Part shown: in pieces, positions 13,863 to 25,410 of the stretch
How positions within the stretch are numbered: position 1 is the stretch's first letter
How the letters are laid out: each line of letters starts with the position of its first letter
Assembly: GCA_963922205.1 (NCBI GenBank)
Contig: CAWUHX010000276.1
Span: forward strand, 124,001-188,000
Source of the DNA: Romanomermis culicivorax
Lineage: Eukaryota; Nematoda; Enoplea; Mermithida; Mermithidae
Length of the DNA: 64,000 nt
Direction: 5' to 3'
The notes under the pieces: generated by a model
What the model was told of the DNA's origin: nothing
Database searches by the model: none
Seen by the model: the letters and a program-made list of their open reading frames with translations, nothing else
Position numbers and translations under genes: made by a program

Positions 13863-15525
13863 CGTAATACATTTATTATGTGTACTATAGAATTATCAAA
13901 CAATTAACTGACTTTAGTTTGACGCACTAACTATTTCACATAGGAATACTTTAAAATCCGTAAGAAAGTTTAAACTGTTGAAAATGAGAAGCAAAAAAGG
14001 AAAATCGTGTTCAGTGGCACTCTCGAGCATCTTCACCTGCGGAGCTACATAATTCTATCTTTGAATCCTCTTGTTCATATATTCCTACAATAGCTGTCAA
14101 AGTAACATCATCGTCATCGCACACTGTTTTGCACACATTGCACTGTCATTCAAATGTGTTTTTCAATTGCAATAAATGCCCAACCTATGAAACTCTGGAA
14201 AAACAGAATGCGTCTTTGCTTGATACATAAGAAGAAAAAATGTGGCTTGAAGTCCTGATAAGTTTTCATTAATCTAGGTTTGATGGTTGCTTAGCGAAAC
14301 GCTTCAGACGAAAAGTCAAAAATTTTCGTTAAATTTTAGAAATCGAGTGACAAAATATATTTTCACGAAAATGGCAAGAGTTACTCGGACGCACTTTGCT
14401 GTATTGGAAAGGCATTTCAATCTACTCTTCAACTGTCGATCACTTCCTCACAGCTTATAATGTACACCATAGTCAGACAGCCAAAATTTAGTTTGTAACA
14501 TCAAACTCGCAGTTTCGATTTTTTCAAGCAAATTTCTGGAGATGAATTTTGTCGCATCTCTTCTTGCAGAACCATTGTAAATAGATCGATGAAATTTTGC
14601 CGGTGATTCGACTCACATCTTTTCTTTTTTATTCGTCTAATCTGAACGTTTCCAATTTTTCCTCCATCTCGTTGATGGCACATTTGTGGGATTAATCAGC
14701 ATTTTTGTACCAACTTCCAGAATGTGCAGACACCTACAGCTCCCAAAATAGTTAGCAACTCTGATCGAAATTTTAACAAAATATGTCAAACTTTACTGGT
14801 TACAGAATGAAGAAAATAATTCTGCGACATCCTATTTGAAGGTGTCCAAGTAAGGCTCCAGGTGATTTTTCCGATTTATTTCGACTCCTTTTTTGACACA
14901 TTAGAATAGCATAAAAGTGTAAACTAAGAGATTGAACTTTAACTTCATACCTAAATATAGGTCATGGTCTTCTGCATGTAATGAACATTTGGCTACAGAG
15001 CCGCGTCTTTTCTGAGCTGTGATACTTCGAAACACGTATATAACAGTCAAAAAATGTAAAAAGCTTTGCGAATTCAGACTTTTACGCGAAATGAATGCTG
15101 CCACGATACTCAGGATGTAAAACTACTCAAAATGTCTTTTTTCAGATATTATTTATTTTCATCTTATCATAGGTCAATGGAACAGAAGGACGAGTGTTTC
15201 AGAAATCGTGTGTTAAAAACAAGTGGAGATAACAATGCAAGATCGGATTGTGAGAACATTTCTGATAGGATGAGTGTCAAACACGACTTCGCACTTGTCT
15301 GCTTATTGGGCGCGAAGTGCCATAGGAACCCACCCCCAGAAACCATCGACTTCCGCCCCCCCCCCATTTTCCTATGATTAGCCTTGGTCGAAAAAATACT
15401 GAAAAACGTCAATTTTCTGGATGCTCAGCGCCATGAATACATCTTTTACGGTTTTTTAAGACAAAAATTACTATTTTTTGAACTGTTTTCCATACTTTTT
15501 TGATGAAAAAATCGATTTTTTTGGT
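13863..15525. repeat. Fragments related to R3, no gene
   Basis: Diverged pieces resembling R3 occur around 13980-14110 and, inverted, 14735-14860. Around 15150-15215 lies another partial end (ATCTTATCATAGG followed by TCAGAAATCGTGTG). A run of C ends near 15366. No supported coding region. Confidence 0.4.
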
Positions 15526-15749
15526 GGTAGACAAGGGCCACCTAGAAAATGCAATGATTTCTGAGAAATTTTCGTAAGTATGCTTTCTTCAGAGTCGTAC
15601 AGCTCCCAAAACGGTGCAAAAATGTTGAAGAAAATTTGACTAATACATTAAAAATGCATGAGCTGTAAAATAAGAAAATAAAATTCTGTTGCATCCGATG
15701 GGAAGGTGCTCGGAAGTGCACATAAACAAATTTTTTTTCAATTTTGACG
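15526..15749 (+). repeat. R3 copy, left half, split by the retrotransposon
   Basis: Collinear with the intact R3 copy (inverted, 13325-13862) up to the retrotransposon boundary. The last four bases, GACG (15746-15749), are repeated immediately after the 3' LTR (25051-25054), forming the target-site duplication. Confidence 0.75.
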
Positions 15750-16654
15750 TGTAACGTACCTGCTAATGCAGTACTGTAAATATATAGCATACTGTATGTG
15801 ATAGTCATTTATTAAATATTAATTCATTTTCATAATTTATCGTCTCAAGGGTGTCTGGGATTCACACCCAAACATTCCTGTAAAATTACGTGAAGTACTT
15901 TATTTTGATCCGTTCACACCCCGGTAGCCGCTATTGACCCAATTAAGACGCCCCAATTAATTTGCACAACGGCAGCTGGTCCCCTAGAACCTATACTAAA
16001 ATACACATTCCACGGCTACCGTAATCCCCCATAAAAATCGTAAACAACACCTGCACACAGTAAAAAGTAAAAGCCCAGCCAGACAGTAGTCTCAAGTGCA
16101 ACGGTAGGGACGGTCCCACAAAACATGTGTATACAGAGAAACAGATACAGGAAGCATGCACAGAAGCACAGAGGTGTGGCCAAGCCCACCGTAGGAAGCA
16201 AGCATAGGGAAAACACAAAAAGCATACAGTACTAGGAAAGCATTAGAGGGCGTGACTAAATTAGCGAGAATAGTAAAGCAGGAAGCTGCGATTGGCGGAA
16301 GAAGATGGACAGAAGCAAGACCTCCCGCGACGCCCAGGGAGTGGCCAAAAACGCGGTATTTAAAGAGAAATAAAGCATGATTTAGTTAGTTCTTGTGTTC
16401 GTATCGCTTTAGATATCGCGCGCCATTTTTCATTTGCAAGCAATTTGTTTTTATTCGAAAGCAATTAGATCGAGTTGTTATTATATTTGCAAGCGAGCGC
16501 GCCGTTCATTTTCACATATAAAATGACAGTCGATGATCAAGCGACCGTCGACTGTCATTTTATATCAGCATTGCTACCACGTCCCACGCCCCTTTGTCCA
16601 CCGTAATGCCCGTAATTGGATAAAGTAAAGTGCTCCTCAAAACTAGTTGTTACA
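15750..16654 (+). repeat. 5' LTR
   Basis: 905 bp, TGTAACGTACC...GTTGTTACA. It contains a TATA-like TATTTAAA at 16357-16364 closely followed by AATAAA. A perfect 18-bp inverted repeat (arms 16516-16533 and 16548-16565) is present here, but its left arm is missing from the 3' LTR and from the solo LTR. The short open frames inside are not genes. Confidence 0.93.
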
Positions 16655-16659
16655 TACTT

Positions 16660-16672
16660 TGGTGACCGTACC
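16660..16672 (+). promoter_or_regulatory. Candidate primer-binding site
   Basis: TGGTGACCGTACC begins five bases after the 5' LTR. TGG at this place would pair with a tRNA CCA end, so the primer would be a tRNA ending CGGTCACCA. Its identity was not determined. TTTGGTGACCGT occurs also at 42843-42854 next to another LTR candidate. Confidence 0.55.
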
Positions 16673-16898
16673 ATACCGTTAACCACTGGAACTCCCTGCC
16701 CCAATTAGGTGTATCCTTTATCCGGGCATCCTGAAGCATTAGATAATACAGTAGTAATCATTTCTTACAGTAAGACAGATATTCGTAGAAAGCAAACTGG
16801 AAATCCCCTCCAACGAAACATTAAGCGATACATTTGTACGAATACAGTGTGAAGCAAAAATTGAAGCATTTAAGCAGAAATCCCAGCGTAAAAAAAGA

Positions 16899-18680
16899 AT
16901 GACCCACCAAACGCAAGATCATTTAGGAGAAATCGTTAGAGAACAGATAAACGATTTATTTTCTGAACATTTTCGTACTCTGCGCACACAATTGAACCAG
17001 AATACAGTAAACCCTACCCTAATTGACGATCTAAGAACAGCAAACATTCGTAATAACATGGCAAATAATTTTTACGCGAAACCTACAGTATTCACGGGCA
17101 GCGTGACCCAACATTTTGGTTAATGGAACAAATGTTTAGAACAATTCATGGCACTCCAAGGCATGTTAGACACAGACGTACAGTTAAAGTTGGCATGTTT
17201 AGAGATTCATTTAGGAGGAGCCGCGTTAGCAAAATTCAAAAGTTTAGCCAATTCCGAAAACCCTCCCAACACATACGAACAGTATAAAATCGCATTGCAG
17301 GCCTTTTTTTCAAACAATCGAGATAATGAGCTACATCATTAATTTTTACGCGAAAGAAAACAAAAACGATCAGAAACAGTAACTGAATTCTTGTTTGATC
17401 TAGAACACCTCCCAACCCTCGCCTACCCTAACTTTAACACAGACGCACGAGAAATGATCATAAAACCCCTTTTTGTAGAAGGCATGCAAAACGAAATCAG
17501 GGAAGCAATTAAGTATAGACGATTCGCAACCCTAAAAGAAATGTCAGACCAAGCAGCTTACATTGAACAGCAAATCCTTAGAAATGAGCTAAAGTCCAAC
17601 ACCCTTCCATTTATACCCCCAAAACCCGAACCTATCTTTTCCCTCACCAAAAATACAGACCAACAGGACCTCTTGCATCAGTTAGAACAACAAGTAAAAG
17701 ATTTACAGTTACAGATCAAACAAAAATCCCAACCCCCACAACAGAGTAACTACAACAGTTTCAGTAACAACACTTTCAGCAGGAATAATGCTTACAGGAA
17801 CAATACTACTCCTAGGCAACCCACATGCTTTCAGTGTGGACAACTTGGACACGTAGCTTGCAATTGTAAATCAGTAGGCACCCGAAAATCATGTGAAATT
17901 TGTTTTCGTAATAATCACAGCATGCGTGATTTTAAAAGCCGATGCATCCACTGCTCCCAAACAGGACATAGATCTGATAACTGCCTTTCGAAACCCTACT
18001 CAAATTTTCAATGTTTTCTATGCAAGCAGAGAGGTCATACAAGTAGGTACTGTCCAAATCAACAAAGTCGTAATATTCAAAATTGCATTGAGTACAGGCA
18101 ACCCCAACCCCTAATGGACATTGATGACCCTGCATTCTACTCAACCTTACCCGCCATAACTAACGGCCCTCAGACTACTTTAGGAACTATAATGCCCACC
18201 ACTCACCGCCACAGTCAGGAGGAATACGTCCTCGACTTGGACATTCCCGATTGGTGCACCATGTCACCACCCCCCACGCCTGAGGCCGACAAAGCTGTAA
18301 AATTGCCACCTACCATACCCGCAGATTACAAAATCCCGCAAAAACAGACCACCAATTCGCCCACTGCCCCCGAAATACCCTCCAAAACCGGCCGCAACCT
18401 CTTGTCCCTTTTACATGGCCTCACCCCTGAACCCTACAGATTCCGCCCCTGCCAAACACTGTTACCGACCCCCACGAGTAAGCAAATCCAAACCCCATCC
18501 CATGACTCAACTTCTAAAGTTTTACAGACTGTTCAGATTACAAACCGGCCACCCCCTCAGCTCAAAACCGCAAAACACCAACAACGGCCACGCCAAACCG
18601 GCCAGAACAAAAAACACAATGCCCCGCCGCCTCCAATAAGACATTGTATTGGCCGATGTTTTGTATATTTTTCTGTATAA
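16899..18680 (+). pseudogene. gag: gag of the retrotransposon, broken by two stops
   Basis: Structural polyprotein forming the particle and packaging RNA. One frame runs from ATG 16899 to the stop at 18678-18680, interrupted by TAA at 17121-17123 and 17340-17342. The N-terminal part is helical and capsid-like. A Gln-rich coiled segment precedes four zinc-knuckle-like units between 17826 and about 18056: CFQCGQLGHVACNC, a second in which the last Cys is replaced by Phe (HSMRDF), CIHCSQTGHRSDNC and CFLCKQRGHTSRYC. A long Pro/Thr-rich tail follows. The tail overlaps the next frame, which lies at -1. Because of the stops this copy cannot make full-length Gag without readthrough. Confidence 0.85.
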
Positions 18681-20400
18681 TAATCCCCACATCGTGTAGT
18701 GCCCAATTTCAGATCTGTGGAACTTCATTGAGCGGTCACTCGGTCAGCATACCAAAACTTGTATCATGTATGCCCCCTTCCACAGTAGACAAACCAGTAC
18801 AGACATTCGGAAAAATCTATATCCCCTCCACTAAACCTCACATTACAGATGCATACAAATGCAGTGTTCGCAAACGGAAAATTTGTACTAATACTGGATT
18901 TTTTGGCTCAAACGGTATTGTTTTCGACCAAACCGAGATGCAAAATCTAACCCCCCATGTTTGTAAGGCAATCGTTATAGACAAAGAACACAACGGTAAA
19001 AAATTATACGAAACTCAACCAGGATTTTGGTCAACAAACAACTCCCTAAGCGTAGAATACACATGGTGTTGTACAGACCACTGTACGTCGGTCACTAACG
19101 TCATCATAGAAATAGGACAAATAGCATCTTGGAATGGAAAATCTATGACAGGTACATTAGGTGACCTGGGGTCATGCAAACCGACATCAGGCCATTGTGT
19201 AATGGCCGATGGGTCCATTATCTGGAATGAAACAGCATTCAAAAACTTATGCCCTTTCGAATACAAAAATACACATCCCATAAAACTGACATAAACCCAC
19301 ATTATAATAGAAGAGCTACAAGGTGCATTCTCCGTCAAAAATACACTCTTTTCGAACCCCAACTGCCCAGAAATCCAAGACAGTGTCCTAACCAAACAGG
19401 GCATTGTTGTGCAGTTAGACAAAAGCACCCCACATCGTAACGCCTTTTTAACCCCAAAAATCAACGAAAACCATACTACACTATACGATTTTGATGATTT
19501 TGAACCCATTAATGCAAAACTAAACTATCTAGCATATAAAATCCAGGAATTCGAGATCCAAAATTTCAAAAACGTCTGGAGTGAATTATGCAGACAGGCA
19601 CAGCGTCACCTTGATCTAGTATGGCAAATTTTGCGCCTTGATGCAACCCTTGGGGCGCGTGCATTCCTACAACAAACCGACATAATAGCAGAATTCACAG
19701 GAGATGCCCTCACAGTCTGGCCCTGTAAGCAGGTAAACGCATCTAGAGTCTTTTACAACCACAAAATTAACCAAACATGCTACAAACTTTTACCCATTCT
19801 GGTAGGAACTTAACTCATGTTTTCGAACCCAGGAGGAAATGATTTGACCCCTTTCTCACAAACCGTCGACTGCCACCACATGCATGTAGCCCTTTACAAA
19901 CAGAATAATACATGGGTCAGTGAAACAGGATCCCCGCATGTCACAAATCTCCCCTTAGAAATCGTCTGGAACCAAAATTTCTCCCTCTTTCATTTTAACA
20001 CACCTGCAATTTTTCATGACCAACTCGCAACTATTTCAACCAACTTACTCTTTTTGAAACAATACATTTACAAAACTCACACACTTGAAAACGTTGTTAA
20101 AAAACTCGTCAATTACACTGCCCAAATGTCTCTTAATTCCGATACAGTTTACAACATGATCTCAGGCAGTGGCCAAGCAATCGGAAATACCCTCTCCCGC
20201 ACCGGCCAAGGCATAGAACATGTAATAACCGGCACTACCCAAAGCCTCACAGACGGATTAAATAATTTACTCAAAGGACCCCTGCAAATCATTATCAACC
20301 TTGCCGTTATCACTGTAGTCATTGCAGGCGTCTTTTACTCTTTTCTCATTCTTCGAAAATATTTCCCCTCCCCAAAACATCATGCTACAAATGAACATGC
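18656..20400 (+). pseudogene. Env-like glycoprotein segment located between gag and protease
   Basis: The frame opens at ATG 18656 inside the gag tail. It starts with a strongly hydrophobic signal-peptide-like stretch (MFCIFFCIIIPTSCSA), followed by a Cys-rich ectodomain with several N-x-S/T sites and a late CYKLLPI-type Cys region near 19780. A transmembrane helix at about 20282-20356 (IIINLAVITVVIAGVFYSF) is followed by RKYF on the cytoplasmic side. The layout is that of a type I viral membrane glycoprotein. In-frame stops at 19292-19294 and 19811-19813 break it. The frame then continues without a stop into the protease. By pattern the Cys region resembles chuvirus-like class III glycoproteins captured by some invertebrate retroelements; that is a tentative inference. 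Confidence 0.65.
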
Positions 20401-21559
20401 GTACGAAATACCATCACCCAACAGATGTTTACATGAGACCATTCCCCCATCATTCGGCCACGCTCTCTTGGAATTAGCTAATCGTCATGGGGCCCAAATG
20501 CAGCAGAAATACGTCCTTGTCGATATCGATACCCCCAGAACTCCTGCAATCGAACTCATTAATCAAATCCACCAATCTGGATCAAATAAGCCACCCCAGA
20601 ATGCCCCTGAGAAACATACCCCTCACATTCCAATCACACTTAACAGCAAGTTATTTACAAAAGGCATGATTGACACTGGTGCCGTATACTCACTCATTGA
20701 TTCCCGAATCACTCAAATCCTACAGCTAGACATGAAACCCCCGCTAGTCCAAGCCAAAGCAGCAAATAACCTTCCAATTCACTTTGTAGGAACCACTTTT
20801 GTTACAGTAACAGCCCAAACTATCCAGGAAACAATAATGGTCCATGTCCAAAAAGACTGCACAGCAGACGTCCTTCTAGGCAAAAACTTTCTCAGTCGAT
20901 TTTCAGAATACACTATCAACAATCAGAAGTCCCAGGTCAAATTTGGCAATGTCATACTACCTTGTGATGGCCTGGAATATAGTCCCCTTTCGACCCGTGG
21001 TGGAACCTACTTAGACAAGAAACTAGAATTACCACCCCGTACAGTCATCGAATTTACTGTCCCCTTGCCCAAATCATACCTACAAGTTAAACAGCTAGAA
21101 TTTACTCCAAAACCCAAACAGAATGCCAAAGTTCATTTCGCAGCTTGTGTTTCTGAAAACCAAAACAGTCACATATGCATATCGGTCTTAAACACACAAG
21201 ACACAGTCCAAACTCTTTACCCTGGAACATGCATCGGTACAGTCTCATGTTACATCCCAAAACAAGATGCTCCTGCTAAACTAACCCCCTCCATGCAAAA
21301 CCAGCCAAACCATTTTGATACATTCACATGGTTAAAAGAAAACATTAACTTAACCTCCAGTGACCTCACAGAAACAGAAAAAACTCAGCTTCTACTCCCC
21401 CTATCCAAGTATCCCACGTTATATGCTAAATCCAAAATGGACGTAGGTAGAACCACCCTTGTTTCACATACAATTGACACCAATGGCTCCCAACCCATAC
21501 GTAGGCACCTTTTTTCGGACTTCCCCAAAGGAAAAGCAAATCATGCAAGCAGAAGTTGA
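20401..21559 (+). pseudogene. Retroelement protease and N-terminal pol, same frame as env-like segment
   Basis: Continuation of the open frame 19817-21559. The aspartic protease active-site motif is at about 20669 (IDTGAVYSLID), with a following VLLGKNFL-type flap or C-terminal motif near 20872. The frame then leads into the linker before reverse transcriptase. It ends in a frame change around 21459-21559 (frame 2 to frame 0), so reverse transcriptase is not in frame in this copy. In family terms this protease would process Gag and Pol. Here, without the breaks, it would be translated as the cytosolic continuation of the membrane protein unless splicing separates them. Confidence 0.85.
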
Positions 21560-22139
21560 GCAACTCGCAGCAGCAGGTGTCATCAGCCAGAGCAACTCTC
21601 CATGGTGCACCAATACAGTTTTAGTCCCCAAAAAAGATGGTGGCCATCGTTTATGCATTGACTTTAGAGGCCTCAATAAAGTAACAAAAAAAGATACCTA
21701 TGCCTTGCCCCGCATAGACGAAATTCTAGACACCCTGCGTGGAATGAAATATTTTACGTCCCTTGACCAATCCAATGCCTATTATTCCATTCCCATAGCA
21801 CAAGCAGACAGAGAAAAAACTGCCTTTAATTGTTCAGCCGGACAATATCAGTTCAACTATCTCCCCTTTGGCCTCACCAATGCCCCAGCCACATTCCAAA
21901 GGTTAATGGATGTTATTCCTTTCGGGACTGCAATGGAACACATGCCTTGTCTATCTAGACGATGTTTTAGTCTTCGCCGATTCCCATGCCCAAATGCTGG
22001 AACGTTTAGACACTATTCTTGCCCGATTCTCACAAGCAGGTTTCAAACTCAACATACAAAAATGCAAATTCTGCCAGCCCCAAGTCCAATACTTAGGCCA
22101 CGTCATTTCTCAGCAAGGCATTTCACCAGACCCCAATAA
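21459..22139 (+). pseudogene. Reverse transcriptase, N-terminal two thirds
   Basis: Frame 0. It shows the fingers and palm of a Gypsy-type RT: WCTNTVLVPKKDGGHRLCID, then KYFTSLDQSNAYYSIPI with the first catalytic Asp, then LPFGLTNAPATFQ at 21861. The useful reading stops near 21909, where the sequence shifts into frame 1. The remainder of this open frame to 22139 is out-of-register. Confidence 0.85.
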
Positions 22140-23601
22140 GGTACAGTCCATTTATGACATCCCCACCCGCAAAAGCTCTAAAGAAGTTAAGTCATTCCTT
22201 GGCCTACCCTCTTATTATCGCAGATTCATCCCAAATTGCTCCCAAATTTCTAGCCCCCTCACAGCTCTACTCAAAAAGAATTCAGAATTTTCATGGGGGC
22301 CCGAACAGCAAAACGCATTCACTAAGCTCAAAGACTTGCTTATTCATGCCCCAATACTGCAGCATCCCGATTTCACCAAACCCTTCATTTTGCAAACTGA
22401 CGCCTCCAAACTTGGAATTGGCGCCATTGTCAGCCAATTAGACAGTAAAGGTCAGGATCGCCCCATCGCTTTTGGGAGCCGCACATTGAAACCCGCAGAA
22501 CGCAACTACCCAATAACTGAGTTGGAAACCCTTGCAGTAGTTGAGTTTATCAAGTATTTCCGCCCCTATCTTTTCCAGCAACATGTTATTGTCCACACTG
22601 ACCATACTGCAGTTCAGGCAGTCTTGCAGAAAGAAAACCCATCCCCTCGCATCGCCCATTGGGGATTAGCCCTCTCCGGTATTCAGCTAGACATTCGACC
22701 TAAGAAAGGCACTGCTAACCGCAACGCAGATGCTATTTCTCATTTCACCTCAGCGACAGCGAAGCAATCCTTTGACATTGAGCAACTAGAAACCCGTCCT
22801 GAGATATCAACCATTAATTCTGTTCTTGAAGCCGAAGCAACTGAACAAGAAGAGCAACAGAAAAATTTTGCTGAACTTCAACGCACTGATGCAACTGTCA
22901 AAAGTATTTTAGCAAAAATCGCCAAAAAACACCCCCTTACTATGATCAAATTCGCAGTGCATCAAAACATCCTCTTTCGTATAGTCAACAAACAGGCAAA
23001 ACTATACATCCCCAAATCCCAAATACAGGATCTAATCGCCTCCCATCATGACAGCAAGTTTACAGGTCATTTTGCTTCCCAGAAAACCCTACACTTGCTC
23101 CAGCAAAAATATTTTTGGCCCCAGATGAGCCGTGATATCAAACGTTATTGCAAAACTTGCCACCCATGCCAGACACAGAAAGCCCTCCAGCACAAAATAC
23201 ATGCAAATCTTGTACCAATTCAGCCGACTGGCCCATTTGACAGAGTCGGTGTTGATTGCATGGGGCCTTTACCCCTCACTGAAGACGGCAACCGATTCAT
23301 TGTCGTCTTCATCGATTATTTCACCAAGTATGTGGAGGCATTTCCGACCCCTGATATCACTGCAGCCACTATCCCCAAATTATTCGTAACCAAAATTGTT
23401 TGCCATCATGGCTCCCCAAAAATCATCCATTGTGATCGTGGCTCCGATTTTGTATCTGATCTCTTTTCACGGATCACTAGTTTATGCAATATTCAAAAAA
23501 TTCATACCACCCCATACCATCCCATTGCCAATGGGGAAGTTGAGCGTTGCAACCAAACCCTAGCCACCCGTATCCATGTACATCAATTCAAATCACACTG
23601 A
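21910..23601 (+). pseudogene. pol: RT C-terminus, RNase H and integrase
   Basis: Frame 1. YLDD, the RT catalytic pair, is at 21952-21963. RNase H follows with QTDASKLGIGAI (22393 on), the ELETLAVV Glu and HTDH. Integrase has the HHCC zinc-binding domain (HHDSKFTGH, then CKTCHPC at 23149) and the DDE core: Asp at 23254 (GVDCMGPL), Asp at 23434 (HCDRGSDF) and Glu at 23542 (GEVERCNQ). The order RT-RNase H-IN is that of Gypsy/BEL and retroviruses. A stop at 23599-23601 follows a frame change to the next segment. Confidence 0.92.
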
Positions 23602-24124
23602 TTGGGATACTTATCTACTTTATGCCGTTTTTTCAATTAACATTCATAAGAATGATAGCACTTCGTATCCCCCGGTTGAATTGCTCCATGGTAGACAGGC
23701 TAATCTTCCATCAGACGCAGCTTTAACTTTTTTCCCAACATCCTACATGGTTGATTTAGACAATTATGCCCTTCGTGTAAAATCTCACTTTACAGAAGCA
23801 CTCTCAACCGTGCAGAAAAATTTGCAAAAAGCCCAAGATCACTATACCCTTCAGTATAACAAGCATACTCAGAACATCCATTACAAGGCAGGTGATCTTA
23901 TTCTCTACAAAAATTATTGGTGTAAACAAGGGCTGACTCCCAAATTCCTCCCTCGCCAAAACGGGCCCTATACAGTTACAAATTTCATGTATCCCAATGT
24001 TACACTCAAACACCCCCACAAGAATATCACATTTACGGTACATGTAAACGAGACAACCCCTTTCTACCCTCGAGAACCAACTATCGAAACTGCCCCCACC
24101 CCTCCTCGCCCTCGAAACCCTTGA
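23576..24124 (+). pseudogene. Integrase C-terminal part
   Basis: Frame 2, overlapping the end of the previous frame. It contains the usual post-core helix region (DWDTYLLYAVFSINIHKN, SYPPVELLHGR). A GPY/F-like module follows: YKAGDLILYKNYW and then QNGPYTVTNF. No chromodomain is seen. It ends at 24122-24124, 19 bp before the polypurine tract, so no env frame follows pol. Confidence 0.85.
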
Positions 24125-24142
24125 ACGAGGACATTCAACTCC

Positions 24143-24155
24143 GGAAGGAGGGAAA
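24143..24155 (+). promoter_or_regulatory. Polypurine tract
   Basis: GGAAGGAGGGAAA lies directly before the 3' LTR (24156). This is the expected position of the plus-strand primer. Confidence 0.8.
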
Positions 24156-25050
24156 TGTAACGTACCTGCTAATGCAGTACTGTAAATATATAGCATACTG
24201 TATGTGATAGTCATTTATTAAATATTATTTCATTTTCATAATTTATCGTCTCAAGGGTGTCTGGGATTCACACCCAAACATTCCTCTAAAATCATGTGAA
24301 GTACTTTATTTTGATCCGTTCACACCCCGGTAGCCGCTATTGACCCAATTAAGACGCCCCAATTAATTTGCACAAATGGCAGCTGGTCCCCTAGAACCTA
24401 CACTAAAATACACATTCCACAGCTACCATAATCCCCCATAAAAATCGTAAACAACACCTGCACACAGTAAAAAGTAAAAGCCCCGCCAGACAGTAGTCTC
24501 AAGTGCAACGGTAGCGACGGTCCCACAAAAACATGTGTATACAGAGAAACAGATACAGGAAGCATGCACAGAAGCACAGAGGTGTGGCTAAGCCCACCGT
24601 AGGAAGCAAGCATAGGGAAAACACGAAAAGCATACAGTACTAGGAAAGCATTAGAGGGCGTGACTAAATTAGCAAGAATAGTAAAGCAGGAAGCGGCGAT
24701 TGGCGGAAGAAGATGGACAGAAGCAAGACCTCCCGCGACGCCCAGGGAGTGGCCAAAAACGTCGTATTTAAAGAGAAATAAAGCATGATTTAGTTAGTTC
24801 TTGTGTTCGTATTGCTTTAGATATCCTGCGCCATTTTTCATTTGCAAGCAATTCGTTTTTATTCGAAAGCAATTAAACCGAGTCGTTATTATATTTGCAA
24901 GCGAGCGCGCCGTTCATTTTCGTAATCGACGATCAAGCGACCGTCAACTGTCATTTTATATCATCGTTGCTACCACGTCCCACACCCCTTTGTCCACCGT
25001 AACGCCCGTATTTGGATAAAGAAAAGTGCTTCTCAAAACTGGTCGTTACA
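24156..25050 (+). repeat. 3' LTR
   Basis: 895 bp, TGTAACGTACC...GGTCGTTACA, followed by the target duplication GACG. It differs from the 5' LTR at about 40 positions by eye and lacks the left arm of the 18-bp hairpin. Confidence 0.93.
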
Positions 25051-25054
25051 GACG

Positions 25055-25410
25055 GATCATTTTAGACACTTTAAACTCTATGAAAAAGCAAAATATGCAA
25101 TTATTTACTGTAAATATTATATCAGAGGAGAGAATAAGCTGTAAAATGAATATTCACTCATGAAATAAGATCAATCCAATCCTGAAATATCGCTATCTAG
25201 CAAAAGGACTGAAAAATGCCAAAAATAAATTTTCAAATTCTGGCATACTGTAGCGGCGTGAATTTTTGTTTTCAAACAAAACCAATGATACTATGCAACT
25301 CAGCGCACGAAACTGCCCAAAATACCTCATTTTGAAATATGATTAATCTTCAACTTATCGTAGGGAAAGTAGAACATCTCAGAAATCGTGTCTTAGAGTG
25401 TCAGCAAAGA
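25055..25410 (+). repeat. R3 copy, right half
   Basis: Resumes the R3 sequence interrupted at 15749, including AATTATTTACTGTAAATATT and ending near TCTCAGAAATCGTGTC. Together with 15526-15749 it shows the retrotransposon landed inside an older repeat. Confidence 0.7.

Larger units (their letters stand above)
15750..25050 (+). mobile_element. Gypsy-type LTR retrotransposon with env-like region, degenerate
   Basis: A 9.3 kb element with LTRs starting TGTAACG and ending CGTTACA or TGTTACA, flanked by GACG on both sides. Order: 5' LTR, primer-binding-like site, gag with CCHC knuckles, glycoprotein-like segment, aspartic protease, reverse transcriptase, RNase H, integrase, polypurine tract, 3' LTR. 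Integrase after RNase H fits Ty3/Gypsy or BEL, not Copia. The copy is broken by four in-frame stops and three frame changes. By eye the LTRs differ at about 40 positions (roughly 4%), so it is not a recent insertion. The env-like part between gag and protease is atypical. Confidence 0.93.

Noticed and set aside
15991-16225. Cys- and Phe-rich frames in the LTRs (also 24398-24613, 27078-27435)
   Set aside because: They are present only because the LTR sequence is repeated; frames differ between copies and lack coding signature.
19015-19509. 164-residue antisense frame in the retrotransposon
   Set aside because: Shadow of the env-like frame on the other strand, no domain and no retroelement role.
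15750-25050. Classification as a Copia-type element
   Set aside because: Integrase follows RT and RNase H, the reverse of Copia order.
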